From positions 1-40,336 of the forward strand of contig CANPJW010000023.1 in assembly GCA_947574505.1 (NCBI GenBank): a stretch of DNA of 40,336 nt. Reading direction: 5' to 3'. The notes under the pieces are model-generated. The model saw only the letters and a program-made list of their open reading frames with translations. It had not been told where the DNA came from and ran no database searches. Every line of letters begins with the position of its first letter. Position 1 is the first letter of the stretch. The stretch comes from an uncultured Bacteroides sp. Its GTDB lineage: Bacteria; Bacteroidota; Bacteroidia; Bacteroidales; Bacteroidaceae. Both the position numbers and the translations under genes were made by a program. Shown piece after piece: positions 8,646-18,245 of the stretch.

Positions 8646-9794
8646 TTAGAAAAGAATAATACCCGCTTCGATAATGGCTCCTTTATCGTAATTGCTTGAT
8701 TTATTATAGAACCTGGTCAAACCATAACCACCTGTCGCGAAGACACCGAATCTCTTGGTGAACTGATATTCCAAATTAGCACGTGCCTGCAATGCGTACA
8801 GGCGTCTTGGAATTACTTCATCTTTATTGTCACAAGCTTCTATATGCTGGTATCCGAGGTCACTACTAATGGAGAGCCCTTTATAAATAGGAAGAGACAG
8901 CCCGGCACGATAGGACGCACTCATAGAAAACTTGTCATTCAGTCCTTGGTACATGGAACCCATTCCCAAAATCGTATAGAATAATTGGTTCTTGAAGCGT
9001 ACACCTACATTGGCAGGAGTCGCATTACCGCCATATACCATCATCTGTATTCTTGTATTAGGATTCGCGTTGACCAATCCTAATTGAAGTCCTTTCATAT
9101 CTTCCCTGTAATAGTTGACAAGACCAATCTGTAGTCCACGGGCTTTTGTAGCGTAATTGCACAATGCTATTTGCATGCCATTCAACTTTGTAGCCGTAAT
9201 ATTGGCAATGCCGGCTATTTGCAGACCATTCATGTTTTCGCCTGCCACATTCAAAAGTCCGGAAGTCATCATACCATTGAAACTCTGTCCTGTGATATTC
9301 GCTGCACCGGAAAAGTGGACACCTGAAGCCATATTCCCCGTCACATTCATAAAACCGCTTATCATTACTCCCGAGGTGTTGTCTCCACCGATACCGGTAA
9401 GTCCGGCAATGGTTACTCCTCGTGTACCGTCACCGGTTATATTAACCAGTCCGGCAGTGGAAAATCCTACCGTATTGTCTCCACTGATGTTGCTGATACC
9501 GGCTATTTGAACGCCTCGCATTGTTCCACCTGCCAAGTTTGCCAATCCTGTAATCTGAACACCGTTCATATCACCGTGGATTACGCTTCCCAATGCGTTG
9601 ATTCCTATCCCATTCAGACGATTCATAGTCGACAACAGACCGATATTCACATAAGTAGTCTGCGTACTGTCATGCGGTTGCGTGCAAATATCTTTCCAAA
9701 TGGAAATATTAATACCGGCACTCTTGTTCTGCGCCGGCAAACAAACGGCAGCCATTAGGATAGCTGCCGTGATTATTGTTTTCTTTATCTTCAT
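8646..9794 (-). CDS. LA_2272-type surface repeat protein
   Basis: The 382-residue protein starts with a signal peptide (about 1-21, ending LPA-QN). Residues about 62-205 are nine consecutive 16-residue repeats of the form GvqiaGlaNiaGdnmn, followed by three 14-15-residue variants to about 248 (for example GLQIGLVNYYREDMK). The last 130 residues alternate polar and hydrophobic residues and end in IILF, like an outer-membrane beta-barrel C terminus. The pattern matches what is annotated as LA_2272-family surface repeat proteins, whose function is unknown. A beta-solenoid joined to a barrel is my structural guess. It lies 57 bases behind the acyl-CoA ligase on the same strand and has no obvious promoter of its own. 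Confidence 0.8.
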   Translation of the reverse strand: MKIKKTIITAAILMAAVCLPAQNKSAGINISIWKDICTQPHDSTQTTYVNIGLLSTMNRLNGIGINALGSVIHGDMNGVQITGLANLAGGTMRGVQIAGISNISGDNTVGFSTAGLVNITGDGTRGVTIAGLTGIGGDNTSGVMISGFMNVTGNMASGVHFSGAANITGQSFNGMMTSGLLNVAGENMNGLQIAGIANITATKLNGMQIALCNYATKARGLQIGLVNYYREDMKGLQLGLVNANPNTRIQMMVYGGNATPANVGVRFKNQLFYTILGMGSMYQGLNDKFSMSASYRAGLSLPIYKGLSISSDLGYQHIEACDNKDEVIPRRLYALQARANLEYQFTKRFGVFATGGYGLTRFYNKSSNYDKGAIIEAGIILF

Positions 9795-9851
9795 TCTATA
9801 TCTCTTTATCTTCGGTTTAAGTTATATTCTTCTATGCCATGTTTAGTAGCC

Positions 9852-11510
9852 TTAACCTTTAGCTTCCTGATACAAATACCGTTTGATGCTCTTCTTCGGT
9901 GTCTTTTCGAATTCCTCGGGATAAATTTTCATCTTGGAAACCTGGCTATATGCCGGCAGCATTGTATTCAGTGCCACCCGGTTTTCTTCCATTACCCGTT
10001 CGATGTCCTCATTCTTCAGACCATGGGCGAAAGCGTCGTCAAAATCCGGATAAACAAGACCGACGAGTTTTTCGTTCTGTTGAACGATGATACTTTCGGC
10101 TACGTACGGCATATTATTCAGTTTATCTTCGATTTCTTCAGGATAAATGTTCTGCCCACTTGCGCTGAGAAGCAGGTTTTTGCTGCGTCCCTTGATAGTT
10201 ACATTGCCTTCGGCATCCATCAATGCGAGGTCGCCTGTGTGCAGCCAACCGTCTTTATCGATAACTTCTTGTGTAGCTTCCTCATTCTTGTAATATCCCA
10301 ACATTACATTCGGACCTTTACATACAATTTCTCCGACGATATTCTCCGGGTCGGAAGACAGAATCCGTACATCCATACGGGGGGCAGCCTTTCCGCAAGA
10401 ACCCGGCTTGAATTTTGTCCAGTCTTCGTAGCAGATAATCGGGCCGCATTCCGTCATTCCATATCCTACCGTATAAGGGAAATCAATCATTTTCAAGAAT
10501 TGTTCCACTTCCTGGTTGAATGCAGCTCCCCCGATGATAATTTCTTTGAAGTTCCCACCGAATGCTTTTATCATCTCCTCGCGTACTGTTGCTTTGATTT
10601 TATCATTGATGATAGGTACTTTCAACAATATCTTCATAGCAGGAGTTTCAAGTTTTGGAAGTACGGTCTTTTTTATGATTTTTTCGATGATGAGCGGGAC
10701 AGCCACAATCAAGCTGGGTTTAACTTCTTCAAATGCCTGGAAGATGATTTTCGGACTCGGCATGCGGGTCAGGAAGTAAATGTGGCATCCGACGGCAAAC
10801 TCGTAAAGAAATTCGAAAGCCAATCCGTACATGTGCGCCATAGGAAGCATGGATACGATTTTATTTCCGGCTTCCAAATCCAACGCATCAAATGCAAATC
10901 TGGTATTCGACCACAAACTGCGGTAGGGGAGCATTACTCCTTTGGAATAACTGGTCGTACCGGAAGTATAATTGATAACGGCTAATTCTTCGGGGGCGTC
11001 TTTATGATATGCGACATGTTCTTTTCGGAAGTTTTTGGGGTATTTCTTACCGAACATTTCATTCAGATGTTCGCGGGCGTAAGTCAGGCGTTCGCTGCGT
11101 GATACCAGCAGGCTGAAATCGTTCATCATCAGGATACCTTCCAATAGCGGCATTGCCGATTCGTTCAGGTTTTCCCATACCATGTCTCCTACAAGTAGCA
11201 ATTTCGCTTCGGAGTGGTTGACGATGTTGTGCACATTGTCTGCTTTAAACTCATGGAGAATAGGCACGATAACCGCTCCGTATGTCAGCGTAGCCAAGAA
11301 AGTTACTCCCCAATGTGAACTGTTTCTTCCGCATACGGCAATCTTGTCTCCCTTGCGGATTCCACTTTCTTCAAAAATGATATGGAGTTTTTCGATTTTG
11401 CGAGCTACGTCTTTATACTGTAGGGTGGCACCCTTGTAATCGGTCAGGGCATCCAAGTCCCAATTATTCTTGATACTGTTTTCAATGTAAGCTATAAAAC
11501 TTTGTTCCAT
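9852..11510 (-). CDS. AMP-forming acyl-CoA synthetase/ligase
   Basis: The 552-residue protein has the signatures of the ANL adenylating family. These are the P-loop-like YTSGTTSYSKG at 181-191, GYGMTECGP in the middle, GWLHTGDLA, then KGRSKNLLLSASGQNIYPEEIE at the hinge, and a C-terminal lysine-rich TPKKSIKRYL likely to include the catalytic lysine. It should activate a carboxylic acid as acyl-AMP and pass it to CoA. The family resemblance is to long-chain fatty-acid CoA ligases, but chain length cannot be read from the sequence. A -7 box lies 30 bases upstream. The gene may be cotranscribed with the repeat protein behind it. Confidence 0.88.
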   Translation of the reverse strand: MEQSFIAYIENSIKNNWDLDALTDYKGATLQYKDVARKIEKLHIIFEESGIRKGDKIAVCGRNSSHWGVTFLATLTYGAVIVPILHEFKADNVHNIVNHSEAKLLLVGDMVWENLNESAMPLLEGILMMNDFSLLVSRSERLTYAREHLNEMFGKKYPKNFRKEHVAYHKDAPEELAVINYTSGTTSYSKGVMLPYRSLWSNTRFAFDALDLEAGNKIVSMLPMAHMYGLAFEFLYEFAVGCHIYFLTRMPSPKIIFQAFEEVKPSLIVAVPLIIEKIIKKTVLPKLETPAMKILLKVPIINDKIKATVREEMIKAFGGNFKEIIIGGAAFNQEVEQFLKMIDFPYTVGYGMTECGPIICYEDWTKFKPGSCGKAAPRMDVRILSSDPENIVGEIVCKGPNVMLGYYKNEEATQEVIDKDGWLHTGDLALMDAEGNVTIKGRSKNLLLSASGQNIYPEEIEDKLNNMPYVAESIIVQQNEKLVGLVYPDFDDAFAHGLKNEDIERVMEENRVALNTMLPAYSQVSKMKIYPEEFEKTPKKSIKRYLYQEAKG

Positions 11511-11539
11511 TGTTTTTGCACATTTGGTATTAACAAGTA

Positions 11540-11547
11540 CAAATATA
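11540..11547 (-). promoter_or_regulatory. -7 box for the acyl-CoA ligase gene
   Basis: The minus strand reads TATATTTG, an exact TAnnTTTG match, 29 bases before the ATG at 11510. No clean TTTG sits at the -33 distance. Confidence 0.5.
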
Positions 11548-11611
11548 ACAATTAAATTAAGAATGAAGAACTGCGAGTGAAGAATTTTTGGGTAGAGGGG
11601 GGAAGAGGGAG

Positions 11612-11670
11612 AAAATCTGTGATATGCTATAAGCTAAAATAATGATGCTGATAGCATATCAACAGATTTT
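11612..11670 (-). terminator. Terminator of the gmd-fcl operon
   Basis: An inverted repeat of about 19 bases with a small bulge (11612-11630 against 11651-11670) starts eight bases past the fcl stop codon. On the minus strand the descending arm ends in TTTTC. The hairpin is AT-rich and long. Confidence 0.6.
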
Positions 11671-11677
11671 TTACTTC

Positions 11678-12748
11678 TTATTTCAAGTACCATTCGTACA
11701 TTTTTCGTACGCCTTCCTCGATTTCGATTTTATGATGCCATCCGAGCGCGTGCAGCTTTGAAGGGTCGGTCAGTTTCCGCATAGTGCCGTCCGGTTTACT
11801 GCTGTCGAAAGTCAGTTTACCTTGATATCCTACGGTTTCTACGATACTTTCGGCTAGTTGGTGGATTGTGATTTCCTTACCGGTTCCGATGTTGATATGG
11901 CAGTTACGAATGTCTTTGTCACCTTCTTTATAGGTATCCTTGAAGTCCACATGTTCCATGACGAATACGCTGGCGTCTGCCATTTCTTCGCTCCAAAGGA
12001 ATTCACGAAGCGGAGTGCCTGTACCCCAAAGCGTCACTTCCGTGTCGCTGATACCATATTTTCCTAGAATAGCGAGGATTTCTTCTTTGGAGCTGTCACC
12101 ATTGACGCCTTCTACCGGACGCAGGTTCATATCCTTGCGTACAGCTTCCCAATTGCCTTCTTTCAAACAGTGAGCCAGATGGATTTTTCGAATCATGGCA
12201 GGCAATACATGGCTGCGTTCCAAATCGAAATTATCATTCGGACCGTAGAGATTGGTCGGCATTACAGCGATATAGTTTGTGCCATATTGCAGGTTGAAAC
12301 TTTCGCACATCTTTAATCCGGCAATTTTGGCAATGGCATACGGTTCATTGGTGTATTCCAGCGGAGAGGTGAGTAGCACACCTTCTTTCATGGGCTGTTC
12401 AGCATCACGCGGGTAAATACACGTACTACCTAGAAAGAGCAACTTCTTCACATTGTGACGGAAACTTTCTCCAATCACATTCTGCTGAATCTGCAAATTC
12501 TTGTAAATAAAGTCGGCACGGTAGATGCTGTTTGCCATGATGCCTCCTACAAAGGCGGCGGCAAGGAATACATACTCCGGTTTTTCTTCATCAAAGAACT
12601 TGCGGACAGCTGCACCATCCAGTAGGTCAAGTTCCTTATGGGAACGACCTATCAGATTGGTATATCCTTTATCTTGCAAATTTTTCCAGATAGCAGAGCC
12701 TACAAGACCGCGGTGTCCTGCTACATATATCTTTGCATTCTTTTCCAT
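11678..12748 (-). CDS. fcl: GDP-L-fucose synthase
   Basis: This 356-residue short-chain dehydrogenase converts GDP-4-keto-6-deoxymannose to GDP-L-fucose by epimerisation and NADPH reduction. The nucleotide-binding loop is GHRGLVGS at 11-18. The catalytic triad matches E. coli Fcl shifted by one: Ser108 in LGSTC, and Tyr137 and Lys141 in YAIAK. The protein is about 35 residues longer than E. coli Fcl (321), mainly through an insertion near 200-225. It follows gmd with a 28-base gap, so the two steps are cotranscribed. In Bacteroides GDP-fucose feeds capsule and glycoprotein fucosylation. Confidence 0.95.
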   Translation of the reverse strand: MEKNAKIYVAGHRGLVGSAIWKNLQDKGYTNLIGRSHKELDLLDGAAVRKFFDEEKPEYVFLAAAFVGGIMANSIYRADFIYKNLQIQQNVIGESFRHNVKKLLFLGSTCIYPRDAEQPMKEGVLLTSPLEYTNEPYAIAKIAGLKMCESFNLQYGTNYIAVMPTNLYGPNDNFDLERSHVLPAMIRKIHLAHCLKEGNWEAVRKDMNLRPVEGVNGDSSKEEILAILGKYGISDTEVTLWGTGTPLREFLWSEEMADASVFVMEHVDFKDTYKEGDKDIRNCHINIGTGKEITIHQLAESIVETVGYQGKLTFDSSKPDGTMRKLTDPSKLHALGWHHKIEIEEGVRKMYEWYLK

Positions 12749-12776
12749 TTTTATCTTATTTTATTCTCACCACAGA

Positions 12777-13847
12777 TTAATGTTTGGTGGCTATCATGCG
12801 TTTTACCTTCTCCATATCGTGGCGGACCATGATACTTACCAGTTCTTCGAATGAAGTCTTGCACGGATTCCATCCCAATAAAGTTTTCGCTTTAGTCGGG
12901 TCGCCCAACAATTGTTCCACTTCCGACGGACGGAAATATTTGGGGTCAACTTCTACCAAAGTCTTTCCGGTAACTACATCGATGCCTTTTTCGTTCACGC
13001 CTTCACCTTCCCAACGAAGTTCGATACCTGCCTCTTTGAAAGCCAGTGTCGCAAACTCGCGTACAGTGTGCATTTCTCCTGTAGCAATTACGAAATCTTC
13101 GGGAATATCATGTTGCAGAATCAGCCACATACATTCTACATAATCCTTGGCATATCCCCAATCGCGGCGTGCATCCAGATTACCTAAATACAGTTTGTCT
13201 TGTTCTCCCTGCGCGATACGTGCGGCAGCCAAAGAAATCTTACGGGTAACGAAGGTTTCGCCACGGCGTTCGCTCTCATGGTTGAACAAGATACCGTTTA
13301 CAGCGAACATACCGTAACTTTCACGGTAATTCTTAGTAATCCAGAAACCATATTGTTTGGCTACCCCGTACGGAGAGCGGGGATAGAACGGAGTTGTTTC
13401 TTTTTGTGGCACTTCCTGCACCTTGCCGAACAATTCGGAAGTAGAAGCCTGATAGATGCGGGTTTTCTTTTCCAGTCCCAGGATGCGTACTGCCTCGAGC
13501 ATACGCAGTGTGCCGACAGCATCCGCTTCGGCTGTGTATTCGGGAACGTCGAATGAAACTTTTACGTGGCTTTGGGCGGCCAGATTGTAGATTTCATCCG
13601 GTTGCACCTGTTGGATAATACGGATTAACGAACTGGAATCTGTCATATCCCCATAATGCAGATTGATAGTACGTTTTTGTTTCATGTCGCGCACCCACTC
13701 GTCAAAATACAAATGTTCAATACGTCCTGTATTGAACGAAGAAGAACGACGGAGAATACCGTGTACTTCGTAACCTTTTTGCAATAAAAACTCGGCAAGA
13801 TAAGAACCATCCTGCCCGGTGATGCCTGAAATTAGGGCTTTTTTCAT
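12777..13847 (-). CDS. gmd: GDP-mannose 4,6-dehydratase
   Basis: This 356-residue enzyme makes GDP-4-keto-6-deoxymannose from GDP-mannose, the first committed step to GDP-L-fucose. It shows the Rossmann motif GITGQDG at 8-14, the [15 protein letters not shown] segment that binds NADP, STSELFG at 135-141 and the catalytic YGVAK at 160-164. Length and N terminus match the family. It is the first gene of a two-gene operon with fcl. The pair is not surrounded by glycosyltransferases here, so it is probably a housekeeping copy serving several polysaccharide loci. Confidence 0.96.
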   Translation of the reverse strand: MKKALISGITGQDGSYLAEFLLQKGYEVHGILRRSSSFNTGRIEHLYFDEWVRDMKQKRTINLHYGDMTDSSSLIRIIQQVQPDEIYNLAAQSHVKVSFDVPEYTAEADAVGTLRMLEAVRILGLEKKTRIYQASTSELFGKVQEVPQKETTPFYPRSPYGVAKQYGFWITKNYRESYGMFAVNGILFNHESERRGETFVTRKISLAAARIAQGEQDKLYLGNLDARRDWGYAKDYVECMWLILQHDIPEDFVIATGEMHTVREFATLAFKEAGIELRWEGEGVNEKGIDVVTGKTLVEVDPKYFRPSEVEQLLGDPTKAKTLLGWNPCKTSFEELVSIMVRHDMEKVKRMIATKH

Positions 13848-13880
13848 ACGCTATGTTTTTAATAATTGAAAATGTGGGTG

Positions 13881-13912
13881 CAAATGTCGGCATTTTTTGC
13901 TGTATATGCAAA
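13881..13912 (-). promoter_or_regulatory. Promoter of gmd-fcl
   Basis: On the minus strand TTTG (13909-13912) is followed after 20 bp by GACATTTG (13881-13888), one mismatch from TAnnTTTG. The -7 box lies 33 bases before the gmd ATG, inside the gap behind the symporter gene. Confidence 0.5.
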
Positions 13913-13930
13913 CCACTTTTCATTTATTTT

Positions 13931-15109
13931 TCAGCACAGTTGTTCAGCACGGTTTTTGCCCACCATTTTGTCGATAATCAGCGCAATAGCTCCGTCACCG
14001 GTGACGTTGCAGGCTGTTCCAAAACTATCCATTGCAATGTAAAGAGCAATCATCAAGGCTTGAGCCGATTCATCGAAGCCGAGCATGGATTGAAGGATTC
14101 CCAAAGCAGCCATGATAGCCCCGCCCGGAACGCCCGGTGCAGCCACCATCGTGATTCCCAGCATAAAGATAAAACCGACAAAGAGGGGGAAGTCGAACGG
14201 TATTCCTTGCATCAGCATCAATGCCAGTGCGCAAGCTACGATTTTCAGCGTACTGCCCGACAAATGAATCGTGGCACATAGCGGAATCACGAAGCCTGCA
14301 ATATCTGCCGACACTCCGTTTTTCTTCGTCTGTTCCAGTGTCACGGGGATTGTAGCGGCTGATGATTGTGTGCCCAATGCCGTGAAATAAGCCGGCGTCA
14401 TCTTGCCGAGCAGTTTGAACGGATTCTTGCGTACAAACAGTGCCGCAATGGAGTATTGGAAAACCAACAGGAATATATGCAGGACAAAGATTACTCCGAT
14501 GATTTTGATAAATACCATCAAGATAGAATATACTTGTCCCGAATGTGTCATATTCAGGAAAATGCCGAAGATGTAAAGCGGCAATAAAGGCAGAATCACC
14601 GCACTAATCATGCGGACGATAATCTTCTGAAAATCCCGTGTCACATTCTTCAACGCATCGCTGTTCAGCGAAGCGAGCCCTAACCCGAGCGTGAAAGCGA
14701 GAATCAAAGCCGTCATCACATTCATCAACGGGGGGATGGATACGGAGAAGTAGGGGAGAATCCCTTGTGCCTCGCTCACCTCTTCGAGTGGCGCACCCGG
14801 TTCGATAAGCGACGGAAATATCGTGACTCCGGTAAAATAGGAGAGAAAACCTGAAAACAGAGTAGCCCCGTAAGCAATCAGAGCAGTGATGAGCAGCATC
14901 TTTCCCGCGCCTTTGCCAATGTCGGCAATAGCCACAGCGACCAGTCCGAGGATAATCAACGGAATGGAGAAATTCAGAAATTCACTGAAAATACCGTTGA
15001 AAGTGACGAATATCCGTACCAGCGGAGCCGGGAAAAAAGTGCCGATGGCAATGCCTAGAATGATAGCGATGACAATACGGGCCAGTAAACCGATTTTGAT
15101 TTTCTTCAT
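13931..15109 (-). CDS. Dicarboxylate/amino acid:cation symporter (DAACS family)
   Basis: The 392-residue membrane protein has the DAACS fold (GltP/DctA/SstT relatives): about eight hydrophobic helices, the serine-rich re-entrant segment GTQSSAATIP, and the substrate/Na+ region MDSFGTACNVTGDGA near the C terminus. It should import a dicarboxylate or amino acid with Na+ or H+; the substrate is not determined. The frame is open to 15166, but ATG at 15109 (MKKIKIGLLARI) is preferred because the -7 box at 15132-15139 lies inside the extended frame and the extra 19 residues look unlike a family N terminus. It is divergent from gnd. Confidence 0.88.
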   Translation of the reverse strand: MKKIKIGLLARIVIAIILGIAIGTFFPAPLVRIFVTFNGIFSEFLNFSIPLIILGLVAVAIADIGKGAGKMLLITALIAYGATLFSGFLSYFTGVTIFPSLIEPGAPLEEVSEAQGILPYFSVSIPPLMNVMTALILAFTLGLGLASLNSDALKNVTRDFQKIIVRMISAVILPLLPLYIFGIFLNMTHSGQVYSILMVFIKIIGVIFVLHIFLLVFQYSIAALFVRKNPFKLLGKMTPAYFTALGTQSSAATIPVTLEQTKKNGVSADIAGFVIPLCATIHLSGSTLKIVACALALMLMQGIPFDFPLFVGFIFMLGITMVAAPGVPGGAIMAALGILQSMLGFDESAQALMIALYIAMDSFGTACNVTGDGAIALIIDKMVGKNRAEQLC

Positions 15110-15131
15110 TTCTGTTTCTATTTGTTGCCCG

Positions 15132-15139
15132 CAAAAATA
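15132..15139 (-). promoter_or_regulatory. -7 box for the symporter gene
   Basis: The minus strand reads TATTTTTG, fitting TAnnTTTG, 22 bases upstream of the ATG at 15109. The nearest TTTG upstream leaves a 24-bp spacer, longer than usual. The box lies inside the longer reading frame and so supports the shorter start. Confidence 0.45.
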
Positions 15140-15218
15140 ATATTTTAATCTAAATATATCGAACAAATGTTCATTTCAATTGTTACTATGACAAACATTA
15201 TTACAAAATATACAAGTT

Positions 15219-16694
15219 ATGGCAAATCAGAATAAAACAGATATAGGGCTTATCGGCTTGGCTGTGATGGGCGAGAATCTTGCTTTAAACATGGAGAGTA
15301 AGGGATGGTATGTATCGGTTTATAACCGTACCGTTCCCGGAGTGGAAGAAGGAGTAGTAGACCGCTTTATGAACGGCCGGGCAAAAGGCAAAAATATCGA
15401 AGGATTCACAGATATAAAAGCTTTTGTAGACTCAATAGCTACTCCCCGGAAAATAATGATGATGGTTCGTGCCGGAAGTCCGGTAGACGAACTGATGGAG
15501 CAGCTTTTCCCATTGCTCTCATCCGGTGATATTCTTATCGACGGTGGTAATTCCAATTACGAGGATACCAACCGCCGTGTCGAGCTTGCCGAATCGAAAG
15601 GTTTCCTTTTCGTCGGCAGTGGCGTGTCCGGTGGTGAAGAAGGGGCTTTGAACGGTGCTTCCATCATGCCCGGCGGTTCGGAAAAAGCATGGCCGGAAGT
15701 GAAACCGATTCTTCAGAGCATTGCGGCAAAAGCGCCGGACGGTACTCCTTGCTGCCAATGGGTAGGCCTGGCTGGTTCCGGTCACTTCGTGAAGATGATT
15801 CACAACGGTATCGAATATGGTGACATGCAACTGATTGCCGAAGCCTATTGGGTAATGAAGAAACTGCTCGATTTGAACAATGAGGAAATGGCAGACGTTT
15901 TCGCCCGTTGGAACGAAGGCAAACTTCGCAGTTACCTTATCGAAATTACTGCCAACATCTTGCGTCATAAAGACAAAGCCGGCGGTTATCTCATTGATAA
16001 GATTCTGGACGCTGCCGGACAGAAAGGAACAGGCAAATGGTCGGTCATCAATGCTATGGAACTCGGCATGCCGTTAGGACTGATTGCCACAGCCGTGTTT
16101 GAACGCAGTCTCTCCGCCCAGAAAGATTTGCGCCGCCTGGTTTCCAAACAATTCCAGTGCCAAGATACACAACCTATATATAATAAGGTGGAACTCGTCA
16201 AGGATATTTTCTCCGCTCTTTATGCTTCCAAGCTCGTCTCCTATGCCCAAGGATTCGCTGTGTTGCAACGTGCTTCCGACGCTTTCGCTTGGCATCTCGA
16301 CTTGGCTTCCATTGCCCGTATGTGGCGTGGTGGATGCATCATCCGCAGCATATTCCTGAACGACATTGCAGCCGCCTTCGAAGCCACCGACAAGCCTAAG
16401 CACTTGTTGTTGGCTCCTTATTTCAAGGAAGAGATGAAAACGTTACTTCCCGGTTGGAAGAGCCTCGTGGCCGAAGCTATGAAAGAAGAACTTCCTGTTC
16501 CTGCTTTCTCTTCCGCCTTGAACTATTTCTATTCGCTCACTTCTGCCGATTTGCCCGCCAACCTTGTACAGGCACAGCGTGACTATTTCGGCGCGCATAC
16601 TTTCGAACGTAAAGACGAGTTGCGCAGACAGTTCTTCCACGAAAACTGGACGGGCCACGGTGGCGATACGAAGTCAGGCACGTACAATGTCTGA
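15219..16694 (+). CDS. gnd: 6-phosphogluconate dehydrogenase, decarboxylating
   Basis: This 491-residue enzyme oxidatively decarboxylates 6-phosphogluconate to ribulose 5-phosphate, making NADPH. The cofactor loop is GLAVMGENLA at about 13-22, followed by IDGGNSNYEDTNRR near 107-120 and GSGVSGGEEGALNG near 133-146. The active-site stretch HFVKMIHNGIEYGDMQ contains the catalytic lysine near 192. The C terminus RTDxY-like region appears as WTGHGGDTKSGTYNV. It is the first gene of a gnd-zwf-pgl operon, with 54 bases to zwf. Confidence 0.97.
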   Translation: MANQNKTDIGLIGLAVMGENLALNMESKGWYVSVYNRTVPGVEEGVVDRFMNGRAKGKNIEGFTDIKAFVDSIATPRKIMMMVRAGSPVDELMEQLFPLLSSGDILIDGGNSNYEDTNRRVELAESKGFLFVGSGVSGGEEGALNGASIMPGGSEKAWPEVKPILQSIAAKAPDGTPCCQWVGLAGSGHFVKMIHNGIEYGDMQLIAEAYWVMKKLLDLNNEEMADVFARWNEGKLRSYLIEITANILRHKDKAGGYLIDKILDAAGQKGTGKWSVINAMELGMPLGLIATAVFERSLSAQKDLRRLVSKQFQCQDTQPIYNKVELVKDIFSALYASKLVSYAQGFAVLQRASDAFAWHLDLASIARMWRGGCIIRSIFLNDIAAAFEATDKPKHLLLAPYFKEEMKTLLPGWKSLVAEAMKEELPVPAFSSALNYFYSLTSADLPANLVQAQRDYFGAHTFERKDELRRQFFHENWTGHGGDTKSGTYNV

Positions 16695-16748
16695 CAGGAT
16701 ATGATGAGTGATAAGATTGTTTTATAAGTAAGAAATAAAAAAGCGACA

Positions 16749-18245
16749 ATGGATAAATTTGCAATGATTATCTTCGGTGCGTCCGGCGACCTTACCAAGC
16801 GTAAATTGATGCCCGCCCTTTGCTCCCTCTTCTGCGAGAAGCGGTTGACCGGAGATTACAGTATCGTGGGTATCGGGCGTACAATCTACTCTGACGAGGA
16901 TTACCGTTCATATATATTAGGTGAACTTCAGACTTTTGTGAAGTCTGAAGAACAGGATGCGGCATTGATGGATGCCTTTGTCTCTCATTTGTATTACCTG
17001 CCAATGGACCCAGCAAAAGAAGAAGGTTACCTGACACTTCGTCAACGGCTGGTAGAGTTGACCAACGAGGTAGATCTTGACAACCTGCTGTTCTATCTTG
17101 CCACTCCGCCGTCACTTTATGGCGTAGTGCCCCTGCATCTGAAAGCAGCCGGACTCAATACTCCTCATTCACGTATCATTGTTGAGAAGCCTTTCGGCTA
17201 CGACCTCGAATCGGCACGTGAACTGAACAAAATCTATGCTTCGGTCTTCAACGAACAGCAGATTTACCGTATCGACCATTTCCTTGGCAAAGAGACTGCC
17301 CAGAACGTACTGGCTTTCCGTTTTGCTAACGGTATCTTCGAACCGCTCTGGAACCGGAACTATATCGACTATGTAGAAATCACTGCCGTCGAAAATCTCG
17401 GTATCGAACAGCGTGGCGGATTCTACGAAACGGCGGGAGCCTTGCGTGATATGGTGCAGAACCATCTTATCCAACTTGTAGCCCTCACGGCTATGGAGCC
17501 GCCTGCTGTTTTCAACGCTGATAATTTCCGTAACGAAGTCGTGAAGGTCTACGAATCTCTGACTCCGTTGGATGAAGAAGACTTAAACGAACACATCGTT
17601 CGCGGACAATATACTGCTTCCGGCAGCAAGAAAGGATACCGTGAAGAAAAAGGCGTATCCCCCGATTCGCGCACGGAAACTTATATTGCCATGAAATTGG
17701 GTATCGGTAACTGGCGTTGGAGCGGTGTTCCGTTCTACATCCGCACAGGCAAACAAATGCCGACAAAGGTGACAGAAATCGTTGTGCATTTCCGGGAGAC
17801 ACCCCACCAGATGTTTCATTGTGCCGGTGGAAACTGTCCACGGGCAAATAAATTGATTCTTCGTTTGCAGCCAAACGAAGGAATAGTCCTCAAGATTGGA
17901 ATGAAAGTCCCCGGTGCAGGCTTCGAAGTCCGTCAGGTGACGATGGACTTCAGTTATGTCCAGTTGGGTGGTGTGCCTAGTGGCGACGCTTATGCACGTC
18001 TGATAGACGACTGTATCCAGGGTGACCCGACCTTGTTTACTCGAAGTGATGCAGTGGAAGCCTCATGGAAATTCTTCGAACCGGTACTCCGTTATTGGAA
18101 AGAGAATCCCGATGCACCTCTTTACGGCTATCCTGCAGGTACGTGGGGACCTTTGGAAAGTGAAGCTATGATGCATGAACATGGAGCTGACTGGACGAAT
18201 CCCTGTAAGAATTTGACAAACACAGATCAATATTGTGAATTATGA
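16749..18245 (+). CDS. zwf: Glucose-6-phosphate 1-dehydrogenase
   Basis: The 498-residue enzyme oxidises glucose 6-phosphate to 6-phosphogluconolactone. The coenzyme loop is FGASGDLTKRK at 9-19, EKPFG lies at 146-150, and the family signature RIDHFLGKE with the catalytic histidine lies at 174-182. Length is normal for the family. The stop codon overlaps the pgl start in an ATGA arrangement, so translation of pgl is probably coupled. Confidence 0.97.
   Translation: MDKFAMIIFGASGDLTKRKLMPALCSLFCEKRLTGDYSIVGIGRTIYSDEDYRSYILGELQTFVKSEEQDAALMDAFVSHLYYLPMDPAKEEGYLTLRQRLVELTNEVDLDNLLFYLATPPSLYGVVPLHLKAAGLNTPHSRIIVEKPFGYDLESARELNKIYASVFNEQQIYRIDHFLGKETAQNVLAFRFANGIFEPLWNRNYIDYVEITAVENLGIEQRGGFYETAGALRDMVQNHLIQLVALTAMEPPAVFNADNFRNEVVKVYESLTPLDEEDLNEHIVRGQYTASGSKKGYREEKGVSPDSRTETYIAMKLGIGNWRWSGVPFYIRTGKQMPTKVTEIVVHFRETPHQMFHCAGGNCPRANKLILRLQPNEGIVLKIGMKVPGAGFEVRQVTMDFSYVQLGGVPSGDAYARLIDDCIQGDPTLFTRSDAVEASWKFFEPVLRYWKENPDAPLYGYPAGTWGPLESEAMMHEHGADWTNPCKNLTNTDQYCEL

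Noticed and set aside
9834..10985. 383-codon plus-strand frame opposite the acyl-CoA ligase gene
   Set aside because: It is an antisense shadow of the adenylating-enzyme gene; no promoter or family match.
11678..13847. Part of a capsular polysaccharide locus
   Set aside because: gmd and fcl are here, but no glycosyltransferases, flippase or UpxY/UpxZ regulators flank them; the neighbours are an acyl-CoA ligase and a symporter.
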